Shown here piece by piece: positions 6,955 to 14,986 of a DNA stretch of 33,377 nucleotides (the stretch's first letter is position 1; each line of letters starts with the position of its first letter). The stretch spans positions 1-33,377 of the forward strand of contig DSBM01000063.1 in NCBI GenBank assembly GCA_011049425.1, read 5' to 3'. This DNA is from Candidatus Aminicenantes bacterium (GTDB lineage Bacteria > Acidobacteriota > Aminicenantia > UBA2199). Under the pieces are notes generated by a model. That model did no database searches and was not told where the DNA came from. It was given only the letters and a program-made list of their open reading frames with translations. Both the position numbers and the translations under genes were made by a program.

Positions 6955-8709
6955 CTAAAACAACGATTGCTGGGTAAACAGGTTGGGATATCTTCCCACC
7001 ACCTGCTCAATAAAGTACTCTTCGGCGTCGGAGCGGGAAGAGAAAGCGGTGAGCTTGCGAGCGACCCGGAGGATGAATTTGTAGTGGATGTGGGTGAAAA
7101 GCCGCTTGATTTCAATAATGGAAACCGGGTTCATCGAGAAGTGGGTATATCCCATTCCCAGAAGCATGAGCGCGGTAAACCCCTGGCCGGCCAACTCCCC
7201 GCACACATTGATTTCTTTGTTGATGGCGGCGGCGGACGCACTGATTTGCATGAGGCTGCGGATCACTGCGGGGTGGAAGGGGTTGTACAAGTGGGAAACC
7301 GAGGGGTTGTTGCGATCCACCGCCAACAGGTACTGGATCAGGTCGTTGGTTCCCACGGAAAGGAAGTCCACGGCGTTTTCGAGGTGAGGGATCAGGTGAA
7401 CCGTTCCCGGGATCTCAATCATGATGCCCAGGGAAGTTTTCCGCAGGTTGGTTCTGCCCTCCTTCACCAGTTCTTCTCGACATTCATCCACGATGCGGCG
7501 AATGGAGTGGATCTCTTCGATCTCGGTTACCATGGGGAAAAGCATGCGCAGATTGCCGCTTTCATTTGCCCTCAAGGCGGCTTTGATCTGAATGCGGAAA
7601 AAGGCCGGGTCTTTCAGGAAAAGGCGTACCGCCATGGTGCCCAGGGCCGGATTGGGTTCGGGGCGTTGCGAAAATGTTCCGTACTGCTTGTCTCTGCCCA
7701 CGTCAAAAGTGCGCAGAATCAGGGGCTTGGGATAAACACGCCTTGCCAGGTTGCGGTAGATCTGAAATTGATCTTCTTCAGAACGGGCGACTCCGGGATC
7801 AGTAAGCAGAAATTCCGTGCGAAACAAACCGATGCCCACTGAGCCGTATGATTGGAGCAGGTCCACTTCCATGGGAAGCTCGATATTGGCGGAAAGGGTG
7901 AATTCCCGCCCATCCAGGGTGCGGTCGGGCAGGGTCAGCACCTGACGGCTGCGCTCCAGATAGCTGGCGTATTTCTCCTGCTTGACGTGATAGGTCTGGC
8001 GTGTGCGCATGTCCGGGTTGATGAGCACTTCTCCGGACAAGCCATCCACAATCAGGGCGTCGCCGGAACGGATTCGTGTATGTGCCCGCTCGACATTCAT
8101 TACCGCGGGGATCTCCAGGGTGCGCGCCAGAATCACCGTATGGGAGGTTTCCCCCCCCTCCGTCAAGACCAGCCCCCTCAGGTTGCCCCGGGACATCAGG
8201 TAGGCCGCTTCCGACGGGGCGATATCGCGGGCGACCAGGATCACATTGCCTGGCGTGGGGGTGGGTTTATCCTTGTTGCGCTTCAGGTTGCGTTGCAGGC
8301 GTTGCAGCAGATCCGAGATATCGTTTACGCGCTCGCGGAAAGTGGGGTCTTGAATACCGCGGAAAATCCTGGTGTACTTGTCTTCAATCCGGGTCAACGC
8401 CCACTCGACATTGACCCGATCGGAGCGGATGGTTTTTTCGATTTCAGCCACCAGGTTGCCTTCATCGAGCAATTGTGATTGGGTGCCGATAATCAAGGCG
8501 GAATCGTTCCCCATGGCTTCTTTGAGATTGCCGGCAATGGCCTTGAGTTGCTTGCGGGTGGCCTGAATCGAGCGTTGCAGACGCCGCAACTCGGCATCGC
8601 ATTCTTTTGCGCTGATGGAACGCCGGGAAACGATGTGGTTCCCCGGGTTGTACACGAGGGCTTCAGCCTCCGCGATGCCGGGGGAAACGGATTTTCCTTT
8701 CAGTTTCAA
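6955..8709 (-). CDS. ptsI: PTS enzyme I (phosphoenolpyruvate-protein phosphotransferase)
   Basis: A 584-residue enzyme I, full length for the family. It takes phosphate from phosphoenolpyruvate and passes it to HPr. The phosphorylated histidine is H190 in GGETSHTVILART, matching His189 of the E. coli enzyme. C-terminal PEP-utilising barrel blocks include GSVGIGLFRTEFLL, RTFDVGRDK, IMIEIPGTVHL, SVGTNDLIQYLLAVDR and NVCGELAG. The N-terminus KGKSVSPGIAEAEAL fits the family, but the only well-placed start codon is TTG at 8709-8707, preceded by GAGG; TTG may lower translation compared with ptsH. It is the last gene of the eight-gene operon, 20 bp after ptsH. Confidence 0.95.
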   Translation of the reverse strand: MKLKGKSVSPGIAEAEALVYNPGNHIVSRRSISAKECDAELRRLQRSIQATRKQLKAIAGNLKEAMGNDSALIIGTQSQLLDEGNLVAEIEKTIRSDRVNVEWALTRIEDKYTRIFRGIQDPTFRERVNDISDLLQRLQRNLKRNKDKPTPTPGNVILVARDIAPSEAAYLMSRGNLRGLVLTEGGETSHTVILARTLEIPAVMNVERAHTRIRSGDALIVDGLSGEVLINPDMRTRQTYHVKQEKYASYLERSRQVLTLPDRTLDGREFTLSANIELPMEVDLLQSYGSVGIGLFRTEFLLTDPGVARSEEDQFQIYRNLARRVYPKPLILRTFDVGRDKQYGTFSQRPEPNPALGTMAVRLFLKDPAFFRIQIKAALRANESGNLRMLFPMVTEIEEIHSIRRIVDECREELVKEGRTNLRKTSLGIMIEIPGTVHLIPHLENAVDFLSVGTNDLIQYLLAVDRNNPSVSHLYNPFHPAVIRSLMQISASAAAINKEINVCGELAGQGFTALMLLGMGYTHFSMNPVSIIEIKRLFTHIHYKFILRVARKLTAFSSRSDAEEYFIEQVVGRYPNLFTQQSLF

Positions 8710-8729
8710 CGCGGCCTCGGGCTCAGCAT

Positions 8730-8999
8730 TTAGTTTTCCTCGTCGAATTTACGCTGGAACAGGTCGGCGAGGGTGGTTACGGCCTCTTTCTCGTCTTTGC
8801 CGGAAGCGGAAATGGTGATGGTGGTGCCCACGGATGCCGCCAGGGTGAGGATGCCGAGAAGGCTCTTGGCGTTGACTCGGTCACTGTTGTAGACCAGAAA
8901 TATATCGGAGTGGAAACTGTTGGCCAAGTGGGAAAGTTTGGCGGCCGCGCGGGCATGGAGCCCCAGCTTGTTTGATATTTCAACCTTTGCTTCGACCAT
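8730..8999 (-). CDS. ptsH: HPr phosphocarrier protein
   Basis: An 89-residue HPr. The active-site histidine is H15 in KLGLHARAAAK, phosphorylated by enzyme I. S46 lies in VNAKSLLGILTLAA, exactly where HPr kinase modifies HPr, and hprK is two genes upstream. HPr passes phosphate to EIIA proteins; here two EIIA genes lie in the same operon and no transporter does, so it likely serves signalling. The ATG at 8999 follows AGGAGAAA and overlaps the end of the EIIA(Man) gene by 20 bp. Confidence 0.96.
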   Translation of the reverse strand: MVEAKVEISNKLGLHARAAAKLSHLANSFHSDIFLVYNSDRVNAKSLLGILTLAASVGTTITISASGKDEKEAVTTLADLFQRKFDEEN

Positions 9000-9420
9000 G
9001 AGATTTTTCTCCTAGGTATTCACCCATAACGTTGATGCCGTCGATTGCGCCTTTGCGGATTATGCAAACCAGTTCCTTGAAGGGGATATCTTTTTCGCGA
9101 TATGTCAGGAATTTCAGCAGTCCCGGCAGGTTGATCCCGGTGATGACTTCAACATCCGGGCTGATATAAGGGAAACAGACGTTGGATGGAGAACCCCCGA
9201 ACATGTCGGTGAAAATGATGAGGGGTCCACCGGAATGATGCCGCATAAAAGTTTCAATCTTGTTCAGGATGCGGCTGCCGTCTTCTCCCCAGGTAATGGT
9301 GATCGTCTCGATATCCGAATCGCGTTCCAGAATCTTTTCCGCAACTGCCTTTAGTTCCTGCCCCAGTTGACCGTGGGTGATCAACAGGCTGCGGATGGTT
9401 TTACAGGTTTTGTTGCTCAT
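8980..9420 (-). CDS. PTS EIIA component, mannose (EIIA-Man) family
   Basis: A 146-residue EIIA of the mannose/fructose/sorbose superfamily. Visible blocks are SLLITHGQLGQELKAVAE near the N-terminus, with H16 as the likely phosphorylated residue, and IIFTDMFGGSPSNV, the family's conserved loop. No EIIB, EIIC or EIID of this family is in the window. In related operons of deltaproteobacteria-like genomes this orphan EIIA sits in the same place and is considered regulatory. I chose the ATG at 9420, since the family's first strand begins just after it; it overlaps hprK by 20 bp. A longer form starting at 9498 would read deep inside hprK and is unlikely. Confidence 0.9.
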   Translation of the reverse strand: MSNKTCKTIRSLLITHGQLGQELKAVAEKILERDSDIETITITWGEDGSRILNKIETFMRHHSGGPLIIFTDMFGGSPSNVCFPYISPDVEVITGINLPGLLKFLTYREKDIPFKELVCIIRKGAIDGINVMGEYLGEKSHGRSKG

Positions 9421-10336
9421 CTTGTTTCTCGTCCAGGTATTCAATAAACGACTTGCTGCCGTTTTTGCGGGACATGAAGTATTTGACCGCAACTTCAACG
9501 AGGGTGGATACGTTGCGTCCCGGGGCCACCGGAATCACGAACATGGGCATTTCTTTGCCCAGGATGTTGAAAGTCAGGCGGCCCTCTCCCAGGCGGTCGT
9601 ATTTTTTGCGATGACTCCACTTTTCGAGTCGAATGACCAGGTCCAGTTTTTTTTCCTGCAGTAAGGCGCCGATGCCGAAAATATCGACGATGTTGATAAT
9701 TCCCAGGCCCCGGACTTCGATCCATTGCTTGATTTTTTCAATGGATCTTCCCACCGGCTGGTCATAGGGATCCAGATAGAATTCGATCAGGTCATCGGAC
9801 ACCAGTTGATGGCCCTTGTTAACCAACTCGAGTGCGGATTCACTCTTGCCGATGCCGGAATCACCCGTCAGCAGCGTGCCCACGCCTTTGACATCCAGAA
9901 GAACACCGTTAATGCGTATTTTCTGGGAGAAATGGCGGTACAGGAAAGAAGAAAGCCTTGAAACCAATACCGAGGTTTTCAAACCCGAAACCATTACCGG
10001 TGTATGGTAGCGTTTGGCTGCATCCACCAGTTCCTTTGAGCAGGTCTGACCTTCAGAGACGATCAGGCCGGGAATGCGGGCGGCGAAAAATTGCCGCAGG
10101 CGTTTTTCCTGTTCAGGCGCATCCAGTTGCTGGATGAAGCCGACTTCGGTTTTGCCGAATATCTGGATGCGCAATTTGTTTAAGTAGCGGTGGTATCCGG
10201 CCAGGGCCAGGCCCGGCCGCTGGGGGCGGGGATGACGTGTCAGGTTGTCCAGCCAGCGGTCGTTGTGGCTCTGGCGAATGTCCAGATCCTTGTGAATGGC
10301 GATTTCCTTGATCTCAATCCCGGTTTTTTTAATCAT
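9401..10336 (-). CDS. hprK: HPr kinase/phosphorylase
   Basis: A 311-residue HprK/P. Residues 158-165 form the Walker A loop GDSGIGKS. Downstream, SDDLIEF provides acidic metal-binding residues and the segment EVRGLGIINIVDIFGIGAL is the family signature. The N-terminal 130 residues form the usual less-conserved domain. The enzyme adds phosphate to, or removes it from, Ser46 of HPr, and that serine is present in the HPr encoded here. In Gram-negatives lacking a sugar PTS the role is thought to be metabolic or envelope regulation. It overlaps ptsN by 8 bp. No rapZ gene lies between hprK and the EIIA gene, unlike in many related operons. Confidence 0.95.
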   Translation of the reverse strand: MIKKTGIEIKEIAIHKDLDIRQSHNDRWLDNLTRHPRPQRPGLALAGYHRYLNKLRIQIFGKTEVGFIQQLDAPEQEKRLRQFFAARIPGLIVSEGQTCSKELVDAAKRYHTPVMVSGLKTSVLVSRLSSFLYRHFSQKIRINGVLLDVKGVGTLLTGDSGIGKSESALELVNKGHQLVSDDLIEFYLDPYDQPVGRSIEKIKQWIEVRGLGIINIVDIFGIGALLQEKKLDLVIRLEKWSHRKKYDRLGEGRLTFNILGKEMPMFVIPVAPGRNVSTLVEVAVKYFMSRKNGSKSFIEYLDEKQDEQQNL

Positions 10337-10796
10337 TTTGGTTTTCGTTGCGGCGGATAATCTGCACGACCGCCTCGCGGGTGTCGGCGTTCAGGATGTC
10401 GCGGATCAGGTTCCTGGAGTGCTTGATCAGTGACGCGGCGGCTGCCAGGATCTGGAGGTGGACAATCGGCGACTCGGTGGGTGAGAGGATAAGAACGGCG
10501 AGGTGGACCCGCTCTTTGTCTGCTTCACTGTAATGAATGCCTTTGCGGGATATGGCGATAAAGACGATGGGGGCCGGCAAGCCGTGTACTTTGGTATGGG
10601 GAACCGCGGCGTGATTGCCGATCGCTGTGGAACCCATGCTTTCACGTTCCAGCAGTTTGCGGATCACACGCTGGTCTTCAGCCACCAGTCCCATACCTGC
10701 CAGTTCAGAAACCATCTCCGTCAGTAACGCTTCCCGGCTGTCGGCGCGACAATCGACCTTGATACAATCGGGTTTTAGAATGCTGGTCAGTTTCAC
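10329..10796 (-). CDS. ptsN: PTS EIIA-Ntr (fructose-family EIIA)
   Basis: A 155-residue EIIA of the Ntr/fructose family. The phosphorylated histidine is H67 in the motif GNHAAVPHTKV (family GIAxPH). The rest shows the expected alternating fold, e.g. VHLAVLILSPTESPIVHLQILA. EIIA-Ntr does not transport sugar; in proteobacteria its phosphorylation state tunes potassium and nitrogen or envelope responses. The start codon is GTG at 10796-10794 with AGGAAA upstream, 5 bp after the hpf stop. Its place next to rpoN and hpf is the classical ptsN context. Confidence 0.93.
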   Translation of the reverse strand: MKLTSILKPDCIKVDCRADSREALLTEMVSELAGMGLVAEDQRVIRKLLERESMGSTAIGNHAAVPHTKVHGLPAPIVFIAISRKGIHYSEADKERVHLAVLILSPTESPIVHLQILAAAASLIKHSRNLIRDILNADTREAVVQIIRRNENQND

Positions 10797-10801
10797 GTTT
10801 C

Positions 10802-11344
10802 CTACTGGTTTGCTTCAATAATCGAGAGCTTGTTTTCACGGTTGCGATACAGAACGGCAACGTTGTTTGTATCCGCATTGATAAAGAGATAGGCGGTATC
10901 CTTGCTTTCACGCAGGAAGAACGCGGCCTCCTCCAGTGACAGCGGTTTGGGCGAGAAATTGCGGGAAACGGTGATGGCTTCGGGTAGTGATTCGCTTTGC
11001 GCATCCGGGGGTGTGTTTTCCGCGGTGATCACATTGTCAGAGCGCCTGGCCCGCTTTTTTTCTTCCTTGATTTTTTCCTTATTTTTTTTGGCCTGGGCTT
11101 TGAATGTATTGATGGTATTGCGCAAAGCCTGCTTCAGGATGGGGTCCTGATCATCGATATGATAGGAGAAGTTCTTGGTCTTTACGCTCAACTCGGCGCG
11201 ATAGCCCAATTTTTCCCCATAAACAATGATGTCAGCCTCCATGATGTCACCGCTGATGCGTTCGACGCGGGCGAGGCTCTTTTCGACGTATGCTTTCACG
11301 GGTCCGGGAATTTTGGTGTTCTTGGCCGTAAAAGTAATGCTCAT
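10802..11344 (-). CDS. hpf: Ribosome hibernation promoting factor, long form
   Basis: A 180-residue HPF/YfiA protein. Residues 1-100 are the ribosome-binding domain (MSITFTAKNTKIPGPVKAYVEK and later HIDDQDPILKQALRNTI, KAQAKKNKEK). After a charged linker with KKRARRSD, residues 125-180 form the C-terminal dimerisation domain (PLSLEEAAFFLRESKDTAYLFINADTNNVAVLYRN). Long HPF pairs two 70S ribosomes into inactive 100S dimers in slow growth. In gamma-proteobacteria the homologue at this locus is the short form, so the two-domain form sets this lineage apart. AAGGAG precedes the ATG; it starts 1 bp after rpoN ends. Confidence 0.93.
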   Translation of the reverse strand: MSITFTAKNTKIPGPVKAYVEKSLARVERISGDIMEADIIVYGEKLGYRAELSVKTKNFSYHIDDQDPILKQALRNTINTFKAQAKKNKEKIKEEKKRARRSDNVITAENTPPDAQSESLPEAITVSRNFSPKPLSLEEAAFFLRESKDTAYLFINADTNNVAVLYRNRENKLSIIEANQ

Positions 11345-11345
11345 G

Positions 11346-12749
11346 TTATTCTCCTTTTAACTTGTATTCTTCACGCCGCTTTGAGGAGTTCGACAAATTC
11401 AACTCCTCGCGGTAATTGCGAACGGTTCTGCGCGAAATATGGATGCCCAGGCGGTTCAACTGTTCTGCAATCAATTGGTCGGATAGCGGATGGGCATGGG
11501 GTTCGGATTCGATGATGCGCTGAATCTTTTCCCGGACCGTTTCAACCGAGTGTTTAAAACCGAATTCGCCTTTGATTCCATAAGAAAAAAAACTGCGCAG
11601 GGAAATCAGGCCGCGATCCGAGGCCATGAACTTGTTTTTTACCGCCCGGGAAATGGTGGATTCATTGTAATTGAGCGCTTGGGCCACTTCCTTCATGGTC
11701 AGTGGTTTTTTCCATTTGGGGCCGAAATCCAGAAAATCTTTCTGCTGTGTCACCAGGAATTCGGCGATGCGCACAATCATTTTTTTGCGCAGTTCCAGGC
11801 CGTCGATAAACAGAGTGGCATTGCGTTGACGGTCCTTTAAATAGGAACGGGTTTTCCGGTCCAGTGGTTTTTCCAGCATTTCCTGGTAATAGGAAGAGAT
11901 GAGTAGCCGGGGCATACCCTCTTCGATATAGCGAACCTGGTATCCGTGTTCGTCTTTGATCAACAAGAGGTCCACTTCGGCGTATTCAATGTCATCATGT
12001 TCAAAGCGGGAAGCCGGCCGGGGATTCAGCCGGCGCAGGCGTTCAATCAAGCGGTTCAATTCTTTTCGGTCCACCTCGAGTTGTTTCATGATCTCTTCAT
12101 ACCTAGAACGGGCAAGGTCGTCCAGGTGAGAGTGGATCAACCGACGCAGTTTCGTGTTGTCCGGGTTTTCCGGAACCTGGGCCAGCAGGCATTCACTCAG
12201 CGACCTGGCAGCCGATCCCTGGGGGTCAAAGCCGGTAATGCGGCGGCGGATCTCTTCAATGGCTTCAGGTGTGGTGTTTAGCGCACTTGCGGCGGATTCG
12301 ATCAGCAAGTCGAGATAGCCGTCACTGTTCAGGTTAAAGATGATGTGACGGGCGATGCGCAATTCTTCCAATGAAAATTCGGTTCTGGCCTGCCCCATGA
12401 GGTGATCGGCAAGGTCTTCTTTCTCAGCGCTGAAAAGCTCGATGGCGCGGTTTTTATCAATGCGGTCCGGGTCCGGTTTAAGGAACCCGTTTTCCTCGTA
12501 ATGAGAGACAAAAGAATCGTCGGCTTTATTTAATTTCTGCTCCAGGAGGTTGGTTTCGTCGTCTCTTGCGGAAGTCTCGGCGTCTTTGGAGAAAGGATCC
12601 TCAACTTCCAGCATGGGATTCGAATCCACTTCATTCTGGATGCGATCCATGAATTCGAGTCGATTCAGGGGGAGGAGTTCCAGAAAAGTGTGGACCACGG
12701 GGTTGAGGACAAGGCTGGTGGTCTGTTTTAGATGAAGTCGCGTACTCAT
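11346..12749 (-). CDS. rpoN: RNA polymerase sigma-54 factor
   Basis: A 467-residue sigma-54. The N-terminal activator-interaction region begins RLHLKQTTSLVLNP and ends in NPMLEVE. An acidic stretch follows, then the core-binding domain, then a helix-turn-helix (MKEVAQALNYNESTISRAVKNK) and the RpoN box SRRTVRNYREELN near the C-terminus, which reads the -24 element. It directs polymerase to -24/-12 promoters that need an enhancer-binding ATPase. I chose the ATG at 12749 over an in-frame ATG at 12770 because GGTGGA lies at the right distance and region I then starts at residue 2. It follows lptB with 1 bp between. Confidence 0.96.
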   Translation of the reverse strand: MSTRLHLKQTTSLVLNPVVHTFLELLPLNRLEFMDRIQNEVDSNPMLEVEDPFSKDAETSARDDETNLLEQKLNKADDSFVSHYEENGFLKPDPDRIDKNRAIELFSAEKEDLADHLMGQARTEFSLEELRIARHIIFNLNSDGYLDLLIESAASALNTTPEAIEEIRRRITGFDPQGSAARSLSECLLAQVPENPDNTKLRRLIHSHLDDLARSRYEEIMKQLEVDRKELNRLIERLRRLNPRPASRFEHDDIEYAEVDLLLIKDEHGYQVRYIEEGMPRLLISSYYQEMLEKPLDRKTRSYLKDRQRNATLFIDGLELRKKMIVRIAEFLVTQQKDFLDFGPKWKKPLTMKEVAQALNYNESTISRAVKNKFMASDRGLISLRSFFSYGIKGEFGFKHSVETVREKIQRIIESEPHAHPLSDQLIAEQLNRLGIHISRRTVRNYREELNLSNSSKRREEYKLKGE

Positions 12750-12750
12750 A

Positions 12751-13467
12751 TCAATTCCACCGGAAGTCACGCCCCAGGTATTCCGATTTTACCCGCTCAT
12801 CGCGGATCAGGGCGGAAGAATCTCCGTGAAAAATCACGTTGCCGCGGTTAATGATATACGAACGGTCCGTGATTTTCAGGATCTCGCGAACATTGTGGTC
12901 GGTGATGATGATTCCAATGCCCCGTTCGCGCAATTCCAGGATCATGCGTTGCAGTTCCGTGATCTGCAGGGGGTCGATGCCGGCAAACGGTTCGTCCAGC
13001 AAGAGAAAATCCGGTGTAAGGATCAGGGCACGGGCGATTTCCAGTTTGCGGCGCTCTCCGCCGGAGAGCAGGGCGGCACGTCGATGTTCAAGCCGGGTCA
13101 ATTTCATTTCTTTCAGGGCATTGTCGACCGCGGTTTTGTTTAGATGGCGGTGCATTTCCATTACGGCCAACAGGTTGTCCCGTACCGTCATGTTGCGAAA
13201 TACCGACGGCTCCTGGGGCAGAAAGGCGATTCCCAGGCGGGCGCGGGCATAGACGGGATGTCTCGTAATATCTTTACCGTTCAAGTGGATTGAGCCGGTT
13301 TCGGGAGTCAGCATACCCAGCATGAGCCGGAATGTAGTGGTTTTCCCGGCGCCGTTGGGACCCAGGAGGCCGATGACTTCCCCGGCGCTGACCACTAAAT
13401 CGACCTGGTTAACCACCTGTCTCCCCTTGAACGATTTGCTTATGCGTATCCCTTCCAATGTCTTCAT
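12751..13467 (-). CDS. lptB: LPS export ABC transporter ATPase LptB
   Basis: A 238-residue ABC ATPase. Walker A is GPNGAGKT (36-43), the signature is LSGGERRKLEIARAL, Walker B is FLLLDEPFAGIDP, and the switch histidine is in IIITDHNVREIL. The pattern GIDP plus TDHNVRE and the linkage to rpoN identify it as LptB rather than the related LivF. LptB drives extraction of lipopolysaccharide from the inner membrane together with LptF, LptG and LptC. No lptA or lptC gene is upstream here, although these often precede lptB; the adjacent 316 bp hold no gene. It is the first gene of the operon behind the promoter at 13502-13530. Confidence 0.93.
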   Translation of the reverse strand: MKTLEGIRISKSFKGRQVVNQVDLVVSAGEVIGLLGPNGAGKTTTFRLMLGMLTPETGSIHLNGKDITRHPVYARARLGIAFLPQEPSVFRNMTVRDNLLAVMEMHRHLNKTAVDNALKEMKLTRLEHRRAALLSGGERRKLEIARALILTPDFLLLDEPFAGIDPLQITELQRMILELRERGIGIIITDHNVREILKITDRSYIINRGNVIFHGDSSALIRDERVKSEYLGRDFRWN

Positions 13468-13501
13468 TGATCACAGTTGAAGTGGCGCGAAACAGATGTC
13501 A

Positions 13502-13530
13502 ATTCTATCATTGGGCCCCATTCCTGTCAA
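13502..13530 (-). promoter_or_regulatory. Strong sigma-70-type promoter for the lptB-rpoN-pts operon
   Basis: On the minus strand TTGACA (13530-13525), 17 bp, TAGAAT (13507-13502). The predicted start near 13495 leaves a leader of about 28 nt before lptB. It is among the best promoter matches in the window and no other gap in the eight-gene operon is large enough for an internal one. Confidence 0.7.
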
Positions 13531-13783
13531 CAAACCAACCCATGGCGGTTGACGGCTGCGGGTGGTTCAAAAAGTTCTGAAAATGGTCGCTGAACCGCGA
13601 GTACCATTGTATCTATATAACCTAATCCGTTGGAAATATCTACCCGGTGATGGTTTGAGAGTGATCCGGGATGCGTTGACGCGGTTCCCCCGGGGAAACC
13701 TAGGACGTAGCCATATTGTCCACAAGCAATGACGCGGCGGAAAAAGAAAGCGGCCGACAGTTCATGCAGTCCGTTTGGTTGGA
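13531..13783. other. Gene-free stretch between O-antigen ligase gene and lptB
   Basis: No credible frame on either strand. A bulged hairpin, GGTTCCCC paired with GGGGAAACC around a short loop, lies at 13683-13700, 84 nt after the O-antigen ligase stop. It has no T-run on the minus strand, so it may stabilise an RNA end but is not a classical terminator. The A/T-rich block near 13605-13625 (TATCTATATAACC) has no partner -35 that I could support. Confidence 0.45.
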
Positions 13784-14986
13784 TCAGGAAACTTCCGTTT
13801 CGGTGCGGCAGGGGGTGTTTGCGCGATTCAGTCCGGGCACGAAAGGCAGGGAGATCATGAACATGAAAAGAAACTGGATTTCCGTATCCCCCCAATTGTA
13901 TTCAAACATGCCCGCAACCAGAAAAGCGATCACCACGAAAAAAACGGCTGTCGCGGCGCGGCGTTGAAGGGGGTTTCCCTGTCGCCTTCGTTGCAGCAGG
14001 GAAAGCAGCAGGGAAATGAAAAACATCATTAACACAAGGGCGGCCGGCAGTCCGCGTTCCGCCAGTATGTGCAGGAAGTTGTTATGCAGATGCGGGTTAT
14101 CCTGCGTGGCGTCGGGATGGCGGTAATGGGGGTACACTTGCTTGATGGTATCAGGCCCGGAACCCGTGAACGGGTTATCCAGAAAGACTCGCCAACCCGT
14201 ATACACCATGTGGATGCGATCTCGGTTCGTGGAGTCAGACGGGTCGGCCACGGAGCGGATGCGGTTGGATAAGGATTGAGGAAGCAGGATCCAGGTGATC
14301 ACCATCAGGGGGGCCATTGCCAGCAGGATCCTGGGGCGTCTGATTACAATGTAGAGAGCGAGTGAAACGGCTGTGCCCACCCACATGGAACGGGTCAGGG
14401 ACAACAGGAGCGCCGTCAGCACCAAGAGCAATGCGGCCGTGATCAGACCGCGGCGGCGCAACAACGGTTCTTTCGGTGGCATTATCCATACAAAGAAAAA
14501 CACGAAAACCATCATCAACAGTCCTGACCAGGTCATCCAGTGCGATGTGAGGCCGCGCAACCGGTGATCAAGGTTGATGCCGCTGCGCGCCGCCATGATA
14601 ATGCCCAGCAAAGCGGAAAAAGCGGCCGAAATGAGCACTGTCCCCAAGCAGATGCGCAAGCGCCGGGGGGAATTGAGGATTTTCTGGAAAATAGGGATCA
14701 ACAAAAAAACCAGCAGTTCACGGTTGTCCGCCAGGCTGGTTAAGGGAGCGCGGGAAAACATGGTGGAGATCAGGGTGATAGCCGCAAACGCCGACAGCCA
14801 GAAGGCGTAGGCGGGAACGGGAGCAAGAGATTCTCCCCGCAGAAGAGAGACGATCCATACGGCCAGCAGCAGGCTGAACAGGAGGGAACAGGCGGCCATG
14901 GAGAAAGGAATCAGGAACATGGCCAGCAGCAGGGTCCACCACGCGGGTTCAGCTGATATATTGATAAGCGGCCTGAAGGACATCAT
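13784..14986 (-). CDS. O-antigen ligase-like polytopic membrane protein
   Basis: A 400-residue membrane protein with about ten hydrophobic segments and, near residue 315, the segment NPHLHNNFLHILAERGLPAAL. That histidine-containing loop is typical of the WaaL/Wzy_C family, which joins O-antigen to lipid A-core (or polymerises it) on the periplasmic face. Ligases and polymerases are hard to separate by sequence; the GT9 neighbour favours ligase. The start at 14986 is chosen over 15022 because AGGAG lies upstream at a usable distance and the upstream frame has no ribosome site. It overlaps the GT9 gene by 38 bp. The first membrane segment follows directly (AWWTLLLAMFLIPFSMAAC). Confidence 0.8.
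   Translation of the reverse strand: MMSFRPLINISAEPAWWTLLLAMFLIPFSMAACSLLFSLLLAVWIVSLLRGESLAPVPAYAFWLSAFAAITLISTMFSRAPLTSLADNRELLVFLLIPIFQKILNSPRRLRICLGTVLISAAFSALLGIIMAARSGINLDHRLRGLTSHWMTWSGLLMMVFVFFFVWIMPPKEPLLRRRGLITAALLLVLTALLLSLTRSMWVGTAVSLALYIVIRRPRILLAMAPLMVITWILLPQSLSNRIRSVADPSDSTNRDRIHMVYTGWRVFLDNPFTGSGPDTIKQVYPHYRHPDATQDNPHLHNNFLHILAERGLPAALVLMMFFISLLLSLLQRRRQGNPLQRRAATAVFFVVIAFLVAGMFEYNWGDTEIQFLFMFMISLPFVPGLNRANTPCRTETEVS

Noticed and set aside
13527-13895. 122-codon minus-strand frame across the gap before lptB
   Set aside because: It overlaps the end of the O-antigen ligase gene in another phase and runs through the gap beyond it; no family pattern, no good ribosome site.
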